Positions 34,755 to 45,871 are shown, counted from the stretch's first letter. The stretch is 64,000 nucleotides of DNA from DASWJZ01 sp963814905 (GCA_963814905.1 CAWFEM010000006.1:14861-78860), one strand, 5' to 3'. Notes: a model not told the origin generated them from the sequence alone. Made by a program: numbers and translations.

Positions 34755-36680
34755 ATGGCATTGAATCCCTCCGCGCGCGGCGACGTGTCGGAGAACGGGC
34801 ATGAGGGAGCCGGCGAGGTCGCGCAACCCGGCCTTCTTAAGCTCGCACTAGGCTCGCTCGGCGTCGTCTTCGGCGACATCGGCACGAGCCCGCTCTACGC
34901 TTTCCGCGAGGCCATCGCGGCGACGACCGGCCACGATGTGATCCCCGGCCGCGGCGCCGTCCTCGGCGTCTTGTCGCTGATCCTGTGGACGCTGACGCTC
35001 ATCGTCTCGATCAAATACGTGCTCATCCTGCTGCGCGCCGACAATCACGGCGAGGGCGGCACGCTTTCGCTGATGGCGCTGGCGCAGCGCGGCCTCGCCA
35101 AGCCTTCGCGATGGGTGGTGCTCCTCGGCATCGTCGGCGCCGCGCTCTTCTACGGCGACGCGACGATTACGCCGGCGATCTCGGTGCTCTCCGCGGTGGA
35201 GGGCCTCGCGGTCGCAACGCCGCGCCTTGGCCACCTGGTGCTGCCGCTCACCCTCTTGATCCTGATCGGGCTCTTCTCGGTGCAGCGGACCGGGACCGGC
35301 CGCGTCTCCAGCTTCTTCGGTCCGATTACGGCTTTGTGGTTCGTGATCCTCGCCGTGTCGGGGCTGGTCTCGCTCGTCAAGGAGCCGTCCGTGCTCCTCG
35401 CGATCAACCCCTATTACGCGGTGAGCTTTCTCTTCACGCACAACTTCATCGCGTTCGTTACGCTCGGCGCGGTCTTCCTGGTGGTCACCGGAGCGGAAGC
35501 GCTCTACGCCGACCTCGGCCATTTCGGCCGGCGTCCGATCCAGGCAGCCTGGTACTGCGCGGTCTTCCCCGCGCTTGCGCTCAACTATCTCGGCCAGGGA
35601 GCTCTGATCCTGAACGATCCGGCGGCGCGCGAGAACCCGTTCTTCCTGATGTTTCCGGACTGGGCGCTCGTTCCGGTCGTGGTCATCGCGACGGCGGCGA
35701 CGGTGATCGCCAGCCAGGCGGTCATCAGCGGCACCTATTCCCTCACCCGCCAGGCGATCCAGCTCGGGCTCCTGCCGCGCATGCGCATCCTGTTCACGTC
35801 TGAGACCACGACCGGACAGATCTACATCCCGCGCATCAACTGGCTCCTGTTCACCGCCGTCGTTCTGCTCGCGCTGCTCTTCGAGTTGTCGGGAAACCTG
35901 GCCTCCGCCTACGGCATCGCGGTTGCCGGAACGATGGTGGTCGATGCGACGCTCGGCATCATCGTCTTGCGGCTCTGCTGGCACTGGCGCCTTCTCAATG
36001 CGCTCGGGACCCTCGGACCCTTCGTTCTCATCGCCGCCATGTTCCTGACGGCGAACAGCCTGAAGATCCCGAGCGGCGGCTGGATGCCGATCCTCTTCGG
36101 CGGCATCCTGGTGCTGGTCATGCTGACCTGGCGCAAGGGAACCGCGATCCTTGCGGAGAAGACGCGCCGCATCGAGGTCTCGCTCAGCGATCTCGTGCAC
36201 AGGCTCGACGCAAAACCACCGCATCGCGTGCCCGGGACGGCGATCTTCCTGACCGGCAACCCCGACGGCGCGCCGACCGCCCTTCTCCACAATCTCAAGC
36301 ACAACAAGATCATCCACGAGCGGAACATCATCCTGACGATCCGCACCGAGCAGACGCCGCGCGTGACGCCGGAGAGCCGCGCGACGATCAGCGAGCTCTC
36401 CCCGTCCTTCACGCAGATCTCGATGAATTTCGGCTACATGGAGACGCCGAACATCCTGAAAGGCATAGCCGCCTGCCGCAAGCTGGGGCTCTCCTTCGAC
36501 ATCATGTCCACGTCCTTCTTCATGTCGCGCCGGACGCTCAAGGCCTCGAAGCATTCCGGCATGCCGGTCTGGCAGGACAAGGTGTTCATCGCGCTCGCGG
36601 GCTCCGCCGATTCCGCGACGGATTACTTCCATATCCCCGCCGAGCGCGTGGTGGAGATCGGCGCGCAGGTCACCATTTAG
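34755..36680 (+). CDS. kup: Kup-family low-affinity potassium transporter
   Basis: 641 residues from the ATG at 34755; the frame opens earlier but the signature starts LALGSLGVVFGDIGTSPLYAFREA near residue 32, as in Kup. About twelve membrane segments cover residues 30-460, then a cytoplasmic C-terminal domain. It imports K+ with H+. A potassium/proton antiporter gene follows in the same direction, about 100 bp downstream. Confidence 0.95.
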   Translation: MALNPSARGDVSENGHEGAGEVAQPGLLKLALGSLGVVFGDIGTSPLYAFREAIAATTGHDVIPGRGAVLGVLSLILWTLTLIVSIKYVLILLRADNHGEGGTLSLMALAQRGLAKPSRWVVLLGIVGAALFYGDATITPAISVLSAVEGLAVATPRLGHLVLPLTLLILIGLFSVQRTGTGRVSSFFGPITALWFVILAVSGLVSLVKEPSVLLAINPYYAVSFLFTHNFIAFVTLGAVFLVVTGAEALYADLGHFGRRPIQAAWYCAVFPALALNYLGQGALILNDPAARENPFFLMFPDWALVPVVVIATAATVIASQAVISGTYSLTRQAIQLGLLPRMRILFTSETTTGQIYIPRINWLLFTAVVLLALLFELSGNLASAYGIAVAGTMVVDATLGIIVLRLCWHWRLLNALGTLGPFVLIAAMFLTANSLKIPSGGWMPILFGGILVLVMLTWRKGTAILAEKTRRIEVSLSDLVHRLDAKPPHRVPGTAIFLTGNPDGAPTALLHNLKHNKIIHERNIILTIRTEQTPRVTPESRATISELSPSFTQISMNFGYMETPNILKGIAACRKLGLSFDIMSTSFFMSRRTLKASKHSGMPVWQDKVFIALAGSADSATDYFHIPAERVVEIGAQVTI

Positions 36681-36783
36681 CCGCCGCACCTCCGCCGCCT
36701 CGCGCGGTGACGGACGGCAAGCCCCTGGACGCTTTCTTGCTTTAGCCCGTATCAGGGAGCCACTCCGAAGGGACGAGGCGGCG

Positions 36784-38607
36784 ATGCTTGAGACGATGTA
36801 CCTGGCGATCCTGATCGGCGCCGGGCTCGTCATGGCGGCGGTGTTCACGAGCTGGATCGCGTTCCGCTTCGGCGCGCCGATCCTGTTGATCTTCCTGTCG
36901 GTGGGGCTGATCGCCGGGGAGGACGGGCTCGGCCTGCAGTTCGACAACGCGCCCGCGGCCTACTTCCTCGGCAGCCTGGCGCTCGCCATCATCCTCTTCG
37001 ATTCCGGCTTCGGAACGCGGCTCGCCACCTTCCGCCAGGCGGCGATGCCGGCAATCGCATTGGCTACGGTCGGCGTCATGCTGACCTCAGCGCTCGTCGG
37101 CGTCGTCGCGCATTTCCTGCTCGGCCTCGCCTGGCTGCAATCCTTCCTGCTCGGCGCCGTCGTCAGCTCCACCGACGCGGCGGCCGTCTTCTTCCTGCTC
37201 AGGGTCGGCGGCATCCATCTCCGGGACCGGGTGCGCGCCGTCCTGGAAGTGGAATCGGGCTGCAACGACCCGATGGCGATCTTCATCACCGTGACGCTGG
37301 TGGAGCTCATCGCCATGGGCGCGACGCATGAGGGCGCATCGCTCACCTTCGTCATCGCCTTCGTGCGCGAGATGGGCCTCGGCTTCCTGCTCGGACTCGG
37401 CGGCGGGTTTGCCATCGTCAGGCTGGTCAATCGGCTGGATTTGGAATCCGGGCTCTACCCGGTGGTCGTGCTTGCCGCCTCGCTCGTCCTTTTCGGCATC
37501 GCCGGCGTGCTTCACTGTTCAGGCTTCCTTGCCGTCTATGTCGCCGGGCTCATCGCCGGCAACCGCCGCCTCCGCCAGGCGCTGGCGCTTCGCCGCTTCC
37601 AGGACGGAATGACGTGGCTGGCGCAGATCGGCATGTTCGTCGTCTTCGGGCTCCTTGCGACGCCGTCGGAATTTCCGCGCCTGCTGCTGCCGAGCATCGC
37701 GCTTGCGGTGTTCCTGATCTTCGTCGCCCGGCCGGTCGCGATCTGGCTCTGCCTCTCGCCGTTCCGCTTCCATCGCGAGGAGACGACCTTCATCGCCTGG
37801 GTCGGCCTGCGCGGCGCGGTGTCGCTGCTCCTCGCCATCCTGCCCATGACCGGGCAATTGCCGAGCGGCCAGGTGATCTTCAACGCCGCCTTCATCATCG
37901 TGCTCGTCTCGCTCGTCCTGCAGGGCTGGACGATCCGGCCGATGGCGCGGCAGCTCGGCCTCATCATCCCGCCGACGCTCGGACCGGTCGACAAGGTGGA
38001 GCTGGAGCTTCCCGGCACCGCCAACCACGAGCTCGTCGTCTATCACGTGGTGCCCGACAGCCCGGTCTTGCGCGGCGAGCGCGTCCCGCGCTGGGCGCGG
38101 CCCTCGCTGGTCATCCGCAAGGGCCAGTCGATGCGCCCGCAATATGCCGGGCGGCTCGAAGCCGACGACCGCGTCTATCTTTTCACCGCGCCGCGCAACA
38201 TCCGCCTGCTCGACCGGCTCTTCGCCAGCCCCGCGCCGGTGGAGGAGGACGACAAGGACTTCTTCGGCGCGTTCGTCATCGACACCAACCATACGCTCGG
38301 CGAGCTCGCCCAGGCCTATGGCGTCGAGCCGCAGGGCGACCCGGCCACGCCCATCGGCGTCTACATGCTGGAGCGTCTCGGCGGCCAGGGGGAGGCCGGC
38401 GACCGCGTGCCGATCGGTTATCTGGAGCTGATCGTGCGCGACACCGACGAAAGCGGCGCGGTGACCGCCGCCGGTCTCGCGGTCGCGCCGGAGCCGGCGC
38501 CCGGCCCGGCGATGTGGCCGGTCGTCGGCGCGATGGTCGACTTCTCGCAGATGGCGCGCGCACGGTTTGAGAAGCTGAGGCAGCGTCTGCCGACGCGAAG
38601 AAGCTAG
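36784..38607 (+). CDS. Potassium/proton antiporter (NhaP2/CvrA type)
   Basis: 607 residues. Residues 1-395 are a CPA1 exchanger with conserved AAVFFLLR and VESGCNDPMAIF (the ND motif) near residues 137-160. Residues 405-485 form a TrkA_C/RCK-type regulatory domain and the rest a small CorC-associated-like domain. E. coli CvrA/NhaP2 is 578 residues with the same layout, and exports K+ for H+. Paired here with Kup, it can balance K+ uptake and efflux. Its stop (CTAG) overlaps the convergent glycosyltransferase stop. Confidence 0.9.
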   Translation: MLETMYLAILIGAGLVMAAVFTSWIAFRFGAPILLIFLSVGLIAGEDGLGLQFDNAPAAYFLGSLALAIILFDSGFGTRLATFRQAAMPAIALATVGVMLTSALVGVVAHFLLGLAWLQSFLLGAVVSSTDAAAVFFLLRVGGIHLRDRVRAVLEVESGCNDPMAIFITVTLVELIAMGATHEGASLTFVIAFVREMGLGFLLGLGGGFAIVRLVNRLDLESGLYPVVVLAASLVLFGIAGVLHCSGFLAVYVAGLIAGNRRLRQALALRRFQDGMTWLAQIGMFVVFGLLATPSEFPRLLLPSIALAVFLIFVARPVAIWLCLSPFRFHREETTFIAWVGLRGAVSLLLAILPMTGQLPSGQVIFNAAFIIVLVSLVLQGWTIRPMARQLGLIIPPTLGPVDKVELELPGTANHELVVYHVVPDSPVLRGERVPRWARPSLVIRKGQSMRPQYAGRLEADDRVYLFTAPRNIRLLDRLFASPAPVEEDDKDFFGAFVIDTNHTLGELAQAYGVEPQGDPATPIGVYMLERLGGQGEAGDRVPIGYLELIVRDTDESGAVTAAGLAVAPEPAPGPAMWPVVGAMVDFSQMARARFEKLRQRLPTRRS

Positions 38608-40535
38608 AAGGATCGTCTGCGCGGCACCCGACGGTCGAGGGCGATGCCATGCGCGGTCTTCTCCCATGTGGAGGGCCTGAGGAAGAACTGGAAGAGCGCC
38701 TGCCAGGCGGCGAGCGACATCAGCGCCCAATAGAGCGGAAGCATGAGGATATGCGGCGCGAGGTGTGCGATGCGTGCCGCGGCAAGCCCGCGCAGCGCCG
38801 AGACGGCGGCCGCGAGGAGCACGGCAACGGCGTTGGCGGCATTCAGCGCAAGCAGAGCCCATGCCGCGCCATCATGCGGATAACGCCCCTCGAGACCTGC
38901 GAGGATCGCAAGCAGGAGAATGACGAGCGACGCCGGATAGAGGAGAAGACCGATCACCCCCGCGGTCAGGATGCCGTGCATCGCGAGCTGTTGGCGGAGC
39001 GGCAGCCTGAGGCCCGGCGTGATGGCGCGGCCGAGAAGCACCGCCACCGTCTGCATCCAGCCTTTGATCCAGCGCCGCCGCTGCGGCAGCCACTGGCGGA
39101 ACCGCACCGGCGCCTCTTCGTAGGTGCGCGAATAGATGGTGGCGCAGGGATAGCCGAAGCGCGCCAGCCGGATGCCGAGATCGGCGTCCTCGGTGACGTT
39201 ATAGGGGTCCCAGGCCCCGACCTGTTCCAAGACGGCGCGCGGGAAATGATTGGATGTGCCGCCGAGCGGGAGCGGCAGGCCCCAATCGGCGAGCGCCGGC
39301 AAGAGCACCTCGAAGTTTGCGGCGTATTCCACGGCGAACATGCGCGCGAGCCAGCTTCCCTCGTTGTCGGGGAGAAGCCGCGCCTGAACGCATCCGAGCG
39401 CGGGCCGCTCGCGAAAGGCGGCGGCGGCGCGGCGCAGCTGGTCGCGCTCCGGGCGGTCCTCCGCGTCGTAGACGACGACGCAGTCGCCGCGCGCGAAGGA
39501 GAGCGCGTAAGTGAGCGCCTTCGGCTTGGTGCGCGGTCCGCCGGGCGGCACGACGACGACCTGGAAGCGACGCTGCGCGTCGGCACGCGCGATCGCCGCA
39601 CGGGTCTTCCGATCGCCGGCCTCCACGATCAGAAGCACCTCAAGCTTCGTCTCCGGATAATCGAGGGCGGCGAGATGGGCGAGGAGATCAGGCACCACCG
39701 CGGCCTCGCGATAAAGCGGCACCAGCACGCTGTAGGTCGGCAGACGCGCATCGGAGAGCGGCTCGACGCGAAGCGGCCGCAAGCGCCGAAACGCCGCCGC
39801 AAGCTTCCAGAAGCTGCAATTCAGGAAGAACAGCGTTGCGAGAAACGCCACCGCCTTGAAGGTGGCAAGCGGCGCGACGAGGCCGATGGCGAGGACCGCC
39901 GCGACGAGCGCCTTGTGGCCGCGCGCGCCCGCCGGGCCTCTTTGCGCCGAGGAGAGCGGCGGCAGGACATGCGCCAGCCGATTGACCGCGTAGTGGGTGA
40001 GCGTCGGATGTCGATGCGCAACGATCAGCGCGCGGATCGCTTCCGGCGTGGTGATCCGCAGGCGCGCGGCAAGCGCGGGGCATCGCGCGAGATGCCGCCT
40101 GAGAAGCGCGATCTCCTCGGGACGCGGCGCCAGTACCAGAAGGGTCGAGCCTTCAAGCCGCACGAGCGCGGACGAGGCGAAGCGCACGGCCTCGGTGGCA
40201 AGCAGGCCGGCATTCGTGAGCAGCGTCGCTGCGGAAAGATCGTCGACGAAAGCGACGCCAAGATCGTCGGCAAGGAGCGAGGCGTAGAGCGTGGCGTCGA
40301 AGCCGAGCGCGATCAGCTCGCGCGATGCGTCGGTGCGGCGCGCCCGTCCGCGCTCGAGGGCCTCGCGCAACAGCCAATCGGCGACGCCGCGCCGCGCCAG
40401 GAACGCGATATCGGAAGGCAGCGCCGTCTGTTCGGCAGCGCGGCGCGCCCCATGCGCGGCGTCCGCGCCTCCGGTGATTGCCGTGAAGCGTCTTCGCGCG
40501 GAAGTCGGCAAGCCCAGCCCCCCTTGCGCTTGCAT
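38604..40535 (-). CDS. Membrane glycosyltransferase family 2 with N-terminal GspE_N-like domain
   Basis: 643 residues from the ATG at 40535. Residues 30-170 resemble the T2SS GspE N-terminal / MshEN fold (LLREALERGRARRTDASRELIALGF), a module known for c-di-GMP binding. Two membrane segments follow near 210-260. The GT2 domain (about 285-520) has YSVLVPLYREAAVVPDLL, the metal site DAEDRPE near 355, TEDADLGIRL near 452 and the QRRRW acceptor motif near 487. Three or four C-terminal membrane segments follow. The architecture suits processive beta-glycan synthesis at the inner membrane. The sugar is unknown. Confidence 0.85.
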   Translation of the reverse strand: MQAQGGLGLPTSARRRFTAITGGADAAHGARRAAEQTALPSDIAFLARRGVADWLLREALERGRARRTDASRELIALGFDATLYASLLADDLGVAFVDDLSAATLLTNAGLLATEAVRFASSALVRLEGSTLLVLAPRPEEIALLRRHLARCPALAARLRITTPEAIRALIVAHRHPTLTHYAVNRLAHVLPPLSSAQRGPAGARGHKALVAAVLAIGLVAPLATFKAVAFLATLFFLNCSFWKLAAAFRRLRPLRVEPLSDARLPTYSVLVPLYREAAVVPDLLAHLAALDYPETKLEVLLIVEAGDRKTRAAIARADAQRRFQVVVVPPGGPRTKPKALTYALSFARGDCVVVYDAEDRPERDQLRRAAAAFRERPALGCVQARLLPDNEGSWLARMFAVEYAANFEVLLPALADWGLPLPLGGTSNHFPRAVLEQVGAWDPYNVTEDADLGIRLARFGYPCATIYSRTYEEAPVRFRQWLPQRRRWIKGWMQTVAVLLGRAITPGLRLPLRQQLAMHGILTAGVIGLLLYPASLVILLLAILAGLEGRYPHDGAAWALLALNAANAVAVLLAAAVSALRGLAAARIAHLAPHILMLPLYWALMSLAAWQALFQFFLRPSTWEKTAHGIALDRRVPRRRSF

Positions 40536-40720
40536 TCCTGAAGCTAGAATTCCCGATCTTCCCGACTTTTGGTAGTGATTTCTTGCGCCTTCTGCGAGAA
40601 ACTCGCGTTTTGGCGGTTGTGCCTTTCCGGTCACGGCGGCGGGGAAAAGCACGGCGGACGGCGCTCCGCCTTTGAAGCGCCCCATGTCGCTTTTAAGCGG
40701 CTTCGTCTAGGGAACCGGAG

Positions 40721-40869
40721 ATGGGCGACGATGCACAGAGCGAGCGGCGGAAACGGCTCGCGGACGCGCTCAGGGCCAATCTGAAACGCCGCAAGGCGCA
40801 AGAACGCGAACGGTCGGCTGCCCCTGAAGACGCACGGGGCAAGCCCAAGACGACCAAGGAGACCGGCTG

Positions 40870-40870
<1 letters not shown>
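40721..40870 (+). CDS. Small basic conserved protein upstream of murA
   Basis: A 49-residue frame starting MGDDAQSERRKRLADALRAN and ending KPKTTKETG. Its TGA overlaps the murA ATG (TGATG), so the two are translationally coupled, and an ACCGGAG site precedes the ATG. Highly charged, one predicted helix (residues 6-30). It is too short for most gene callers. I do not recognise a function. Confidence 0.7.
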
Positions 40871-42159
<1,289 letters not shown>

Positions 42160-42256
42160 CGCGCGGCTAACCCTCCTCCGATCCACCCTCTCCGGGCGGC
42201 TTGCCCTGCGCTTGGCGACGCCCTACCACGTCGGCGACCGACGACCGGGCCAAATC

Positions 42257-42709
42257 ATGGCGGATGACGACCTGCTTCGCCTCATCGCACTCGATGAGGA
42301 AGACCTCGCGATACTTTCCGCACACCTGCAGGACGCCGTCCTCAAGGTGAAGGACATCGTGTGGCTTTCCGGCGGCGGGCATTTCGTCATGGCGATGAAC
42401 CGCTTCGTCTGGGAGGCGACCGCCGTCGACAGCTGGCGCAGGGGCGAATATCAGCGCCGGCGCGCGACACTGCATTTCGCGCGCGTGAAGAAGGTGCGCT
42501 CCACCGGCATCGCGCGCGAGCGAGCGGAGGACGTCCTTTCGCTTCTCGCCATCCGCTTCGAGCCCGGCGACAGCCCGTCGGGCGACGTGATCGTCGAATT
42601 CGCCGGCGGCGCCGCGATCCGTCTCACGGTGGAGGTGCTGGAGGCGGAACTCACCGATCTCGGCCCCGCCTGGTCCACGCGGCACGCGCCGCGGCACATG
42701 CCGGCCTGA
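42257..42709 (+). CDS. DUF2948-family protein
   Basis: 150 residues from the ATG at 42257 (MADDDLLRLIALDEEDLAILSAHLQDAV). The family is confined to Alphaproteobacteria and is almost always located between murA and hisD, as here. LKVKDIVWL near residue 31 and a repeated beta pattern in the C-terminal half are visible. No function is known. It ends 4 bp before hisD. Confidence 0.9.
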   Translation: MADDDLLRLIALDEEDLAILSAHLQDAVLKVKDIVWLSGGGHFVMAMNRFVWEATAVDSWRRGEYQRRRATLHFARVKKVRSTGIARERAEDVLSLLAIRFEPGDSPSGDVIVEFAGGAAIRLTVEVLEAELTDLGPAWSTRHAPRHMPA

Positions 42710-42713
42710 AGCG

Positions 42714-44006
42714 ATGGCGATCCGTCTCAATTCAGCCGCGCCCGACTTCGAAGCGCGCTTCGCGACGCTTCTGGCCGCGAAGCGCGAGGTCGCGGAGGAC
42801 GTCGAGGCCGCGGCGCGCAAGATCGTCGAGGACGTGCGCCGGCGCGGCGACGAGGCGCTCATCGACTATACGGAAAGGTTCGACCGCTTTTCCGTCACCG
42901 CTGACGGCCTCAGGATCACGACGGCGGAGATCGACGCGGCGGAGCGCGCCGTCGCTCCGGAGGCGCGCGAAGCGCTTGCCGTCGCGCGGGAGCGGATCGA
43001 GGCGTTCCATCGCCGCCAGCTTCCGAAGGACGACCGCTTTACCGACGCGCTCGGCGTGGAGCTCGGCAGCCGCTGGACGGCGATCGAGGCGGTCGGGCTC
43101 TATGTGCCGGGCGGAACCGCCGCCTATCCAAGCTCGGTTCTGATGAACGCCGTTCCGGCCAAGGTGGCGGGGGTCGAGCGCATCGTCATGGCGGTGCCGA
43201 CGCCGGACGGGGTCTTGAACCCGCTGGTGCTCTCCGCCGCGCGGCTTGCCGGAATCGACGAGATCTACCGGATCGGCGGCGCGCAGGCGATCGCAGCACT
43301 CGCCTACGGCACCAAGACGATCGCGCCGGTCGCCAAGGTGGTCGGCCCGGGGCGCGATTTCGTTGCCGCGGCAAAGCGGCTCGTCTTCGGCAGCGTCGGC
43401 ATCGACCTGATCGCCGGCCCGTCGGAGGTGCTCGTCATCGCCGACGCCGACAACGACCCCGACTGGATCGCCGCCGATCTCTTGGCGCAGGCGGAGCACG
43501 ACGTCGCCGCGCAATCGATCCTGATCACCGATTCCGACACGCTTGCCGAAGACGTCGCGCAAGCGGTGGAGCGCCAGCTCAAGACCCTGCCGCGGGGCGA
43601 GACGGCGGCGGCGAGCTGGAGCGATTTCGGCGCGATCATCACGGTCGCCGCGCTCCATGAGGCGATTCCGCTCGCCAATCGCATTGCCGCGGAGCATCTG
43701 GAGCTTGCCGTCGCCGACCCGGAAGCGCTTCTGCCGAAAATACGCAATGCCGGCTCCGCCTTTCTCGGCCGCCATACGCCGGAGGTGATCGGCGACTATG
43801 TCGGCGGGCCGAACCATGTACTCCCGACGGCGCGCTCGGCGCGTCACTCCTCCGGCCTTTCGGTGCTCGACTTCATGAAGCGCACCTCGATCCTGAAGCT
43901 CGGGCCGGAGCAGCTCCGCGTGCTCGCCAAGCCCGCGATCACGCTCGCCGAGGCGGAGGGCCTGGACGCGCACGCACGCTCGGTCGCGATCCGCCTGAAC
44001 CTTTGA
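42714..44006 (+). CDS. hisD: Histidinol dehydrogenase
   Basis: 430 residues. It oxidises L-histidinol to L-histidine in two NAD-dependent steps with a Zn ion. Motifs include GRDFVAAAKRLVFG..GIDLIAGPSEVLVIAD near residues 217-245, AEHDVAAQSILIT near 260 and the C-terminal GPNHVLPTARSARHSSGLSV region. Close spacing to the DUF2948 gene (4 bp) indicates one transcript. Confidence 0.97.
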   Translation: MAIRLNSAAPDFEARFATLLAAKREVAEDVEAAARKIVEDVRRRGDEALIDYTERFDRFSVTADGLRITTAEIDAAERAVAPEAREALAVARERIEAFHRRQLPKDDRFTDALGVELGSRWTAIEAVGLYVPGGTAAYPSSVLMNAVPAKVAGVERIVMAVPTPDGVLNPLVLSAARLAGIDEIYRIGGAQAIAALAYGTKTIAPVAKVVGPGRDFVAAAKRLVFGSVGIDLIAGPSEVLVIADADNDPDWIAADLLAQAEHDVAAQSILITDSDTLAEDVAQAVERQLKTLPRGETAAASWSDFGAIITVAALHEAIPLANRIAAEHLELAVADPEALLPKIRNAGSAFLGRHTPEVIGDYVGGPNHVLPTARSARHSSGLSVLDFMKRTSILKLGPEQLRVLAKPAITLAEAEGLDAHARSVAIRLNL

Positions 44007-44018
44007 GCGGGCATCGCG

Positions 44019-44498
44019 ATGAGCGACGCCGAAAAGACAAACCGCCTGGTCGCCGTCATGCTCGACGACGCGTCCTTCGCGCGCGCCGCGCCCGACATCG
44101 AACACGAGCGCGCCGTCGCCATCTACGATCTCGTCGAGGAGGGGCGCTTCGCGCTCCCTGGCCATCCCGGCCCCTACCGGCTCGTCCTGAAGCTCGTCGA
44201 CCAGCGCCTCGTCTTCGACGTGCGCACCGAGGATGACGGGCCGCTCGTCACGCACGCGCTCTCGCTCACCCCATTCCGCAGGATCGTGAAGGATTATTTC
44301 ATGATCTGCGACAGCTACCGCCAGGCCATCCGCTCCGGCGCGCCGAGCCGCATCGAGGCAATCGACATGGGACGGCGCGGCGTCCACAACGAGGGCTCGG
44401 AGGTCCTGAAGGAACGGCTGAAAGGCAAGGTCGATCTCGACTTCGACACGGCGCGGCGTCTGTTCACGCTGATCTGTGTCCTGCACTGGCGCGGCTGA
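44019..44498 (+). CDS. UPF0262 family protein
   Basis: 159 residues with RIVKDYFMICDSYRQAIRS near residue 88 and GRRGVHNEGSEVLKERL near 120, matching UPF0262, an alphaproteobacterial family of unknown role that follows hisD. It is 12 bp after hisD and 2 bp before the phosphatase-like gene. Confidence 0.9.
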   Translation: MSDAEKTNRLVAVMLDDASFARAAPDIEHERAVAIYDLVEEGRFALPGHPGPYRLVLKLVDQRLVFDVRTEDDGPLVTHALSLTPFRRIVKDYFMICDSYRQAIRSGAPSRIEAIDMGRRGVHNEGSEVLKERLKGKVDLDFDTARRLFTLICVLHWRG

Positions 44499-44500
44499 CC

Positions 44501-44941
44501 TTGGCCGACGGTGCGGTCGACTCGGTGCTCTTCATCTGCGGACGCAACGCGATCCGCTCGCCGATGGCGCAGGCGCTTACCGACAGCCTTTATCCCGGGC
44601 GCTTCCGCACCGCCTCAGCCGGGGTCGCGCCCGGCGACCGCGACCCTTTCGTGGACGCCGTCCTCGCCGAGATCGGGCTTAGTCTCGGCGACCGCGAGCC
44701 GACCGCGCTGGAGGCGCTTGGCGATCTCGATTTCGATCTCGCCGTCACCCTTTCGCCGGAAGCGCATCACCGCGCACTGGAGCTGACGCGCACGCGCCCG
44801 ATCGCGGTGGAATACTGGCCGACTCCCGACCCGAGCGGCGTCTTCGGATCGCGCGATCAGATCCTCTTCGCCTACCGCGATCTGCGCGAGCACCTTGCAG
44901 CGCTTTTGCGCCAGCGTTTCGGCGCGCCGGAAGGTTCCTGA
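44501..44941 (+). CDS. Low-molecular-weight phosphotyrosine phosphatase-like protein
   Basis: 146 residues, apparently starting at TTG, 2 bp after the UPF0262 stop. The P-loop CGRNAIRSPMAQAL (CX5RS) starts at Cys13; the late acidic Asp expected for a phosphatase is probably the DPS region near 109 (YWPTPDPSG). Proteins of this form are annotated as arsenate reductases or phosphatases; the substrate is unknown. In many relatives infA follows; it does not here. Confidence 0.85.
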   Translation: MADGAVDSVLFICGRNAIRSPMAQALTDSLYPGRFRTASAGVAPGDRDPFVDAVLAEIGLSLGDREPTALEALGDLDFDLAVTLSPEAHHRALELTRTRPIAVEYWPTPDPSGVFGSRDQILFAYRDLREHLAALLRQRFGAPEGS

Positions 44942-45020
44942 GTTCACAGACCTCGCGGCATGCGGTAGAGCCGTCTTCGACCGCATTCCTCAGAGAGGAT
45001 TTGCCCTTCCGGGTACAGCA

Positions 45021-45656
45021 ATGCTGAAAGTGCCGACCGACCGCCCTCGCCTCGTTCTCGCTTCCGCCTCGCCGCGGCGCCTGCAGCTTCTCGGGCAGGT
45101 CGGCATCGAGCCCGACAAGCTGCTTCCCGCCGACATCGACGAGACCCCGCAGCGCAAGGAGCTGCCGCGCGCGCTCGCAAGGCGGCTCGCCTACACCAAG
45201 GCGGAGACGGCGCGGCGGGCAGCGGCGCGCGACCCGGAACTGCGCGATGCCTTCATCCTCGGCGCCGACACGGTCGTGTCGGTCGGGCGGCGCATCCTGC
45301 CCAACCCGGAATTCACCGACGAGGCGGCGGGATGCCTGCGGCTCCTTTCCGGGCGCAGCCATCGCGTCTATGGCGCGCTCTGCCTGATCACGCCGACCGG
45401 CAAGGTCCGGAACCGCATCGTGGAAACGCGGCTCCGCTTCAAACGCCTGTCGCGCGAGGAGATCGAGACCTATCTCGCCTCCGGCGAATGGGAGGGGAAG
45501 GCCGGCGGCTACGCCATACAAGGCCGCGCCGGCGCCTTCGTCGCGCGGCTCGTCGGCTCCTACACCAACGTCGTCGGGCTGCCGCTCTATGAGACGATGG
45601 CGCTCCTCGCCGGAGAGGGCTACCCGGTCTACGACCGCTGGGCGATCCCGTCGTGA
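45021..45656 (+). CDS. maf: Maf-family nucleoside triphosphate pyrophosphatase
   Basis: 211 residues from the ATG at 45021. The phosphate loop ASASPRRLQLL is at residues 13-23, DADE-like PADIDETP near 38, ADTVV near 83 and the IQGRAGAFV..GSYTNVVGLPL block near 170. It hydrolyses non-canonical or pyrimidine NTPs. The gene overlaps yacG by 4 bp (GTGA). Confidence 0.93.
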   Translation: MLKVPTDRPRLVLASASPRRLQLLGQVGIEPDKLLPADIDETPQRKELPRALARRLAYTKAETARRAAARDPELRDAFILGADTVVSVGRRILPNPEFTDEAAGCLRLLSGRSHRVYGALCLITPTGKVRNRIVETRLRFKRLSREEIETYLASGEWEGKAGGYAIQGRAGAFVARLVGSYTNVVGLPLYETMALLAGEGYPVYDRWAIPS

Positions 45657-45871
45657 CGGGCGAAGGACCGCGTGCGCCGGCCGGGCCGTCGCGTCAGCGC
45701 CGAAAATGCCCGATCTGCGGCAAGCCGGCGAGCGAGGAAGCGCGTCCCTTCTGCTCCTCCCGCTGTGCCAAAATCGATCTGAACCGCTGGCTTTCCGGCA
45801 CTTACGTCATCCCCGCCGCGGAGGATGACGACACTGTGGCGGCCGACACCGGTGAGGTCGGGCAGGAATAG
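45653..45871 (+). CDS. yacG: DNA gyrase inhibitor YacG
   Basis: 72 residues from a GTG overlapping the maf stop. Zn-binding KCPICGKP and FCSSRCAKIDLNRWLSG at residues 17-50 are diagnostic. By family it binds GyrB and inhibits gyrase. Maf and YacG are adjacent in many proteobacteria. Confidence 0.93.
   Translation: MTGEGPRAPAGPSRQRRKCPICGKPASEEARPFCSSRCAKIDLNRWLSGTYVIPAAEDDDTVAADTGEVGQE

Noticed and set aside
34848..36947. 699-residue minus-strand frame over kup
   Set aside because: Shadow frame; the plus strand carries an unmistakable Kup transporter.
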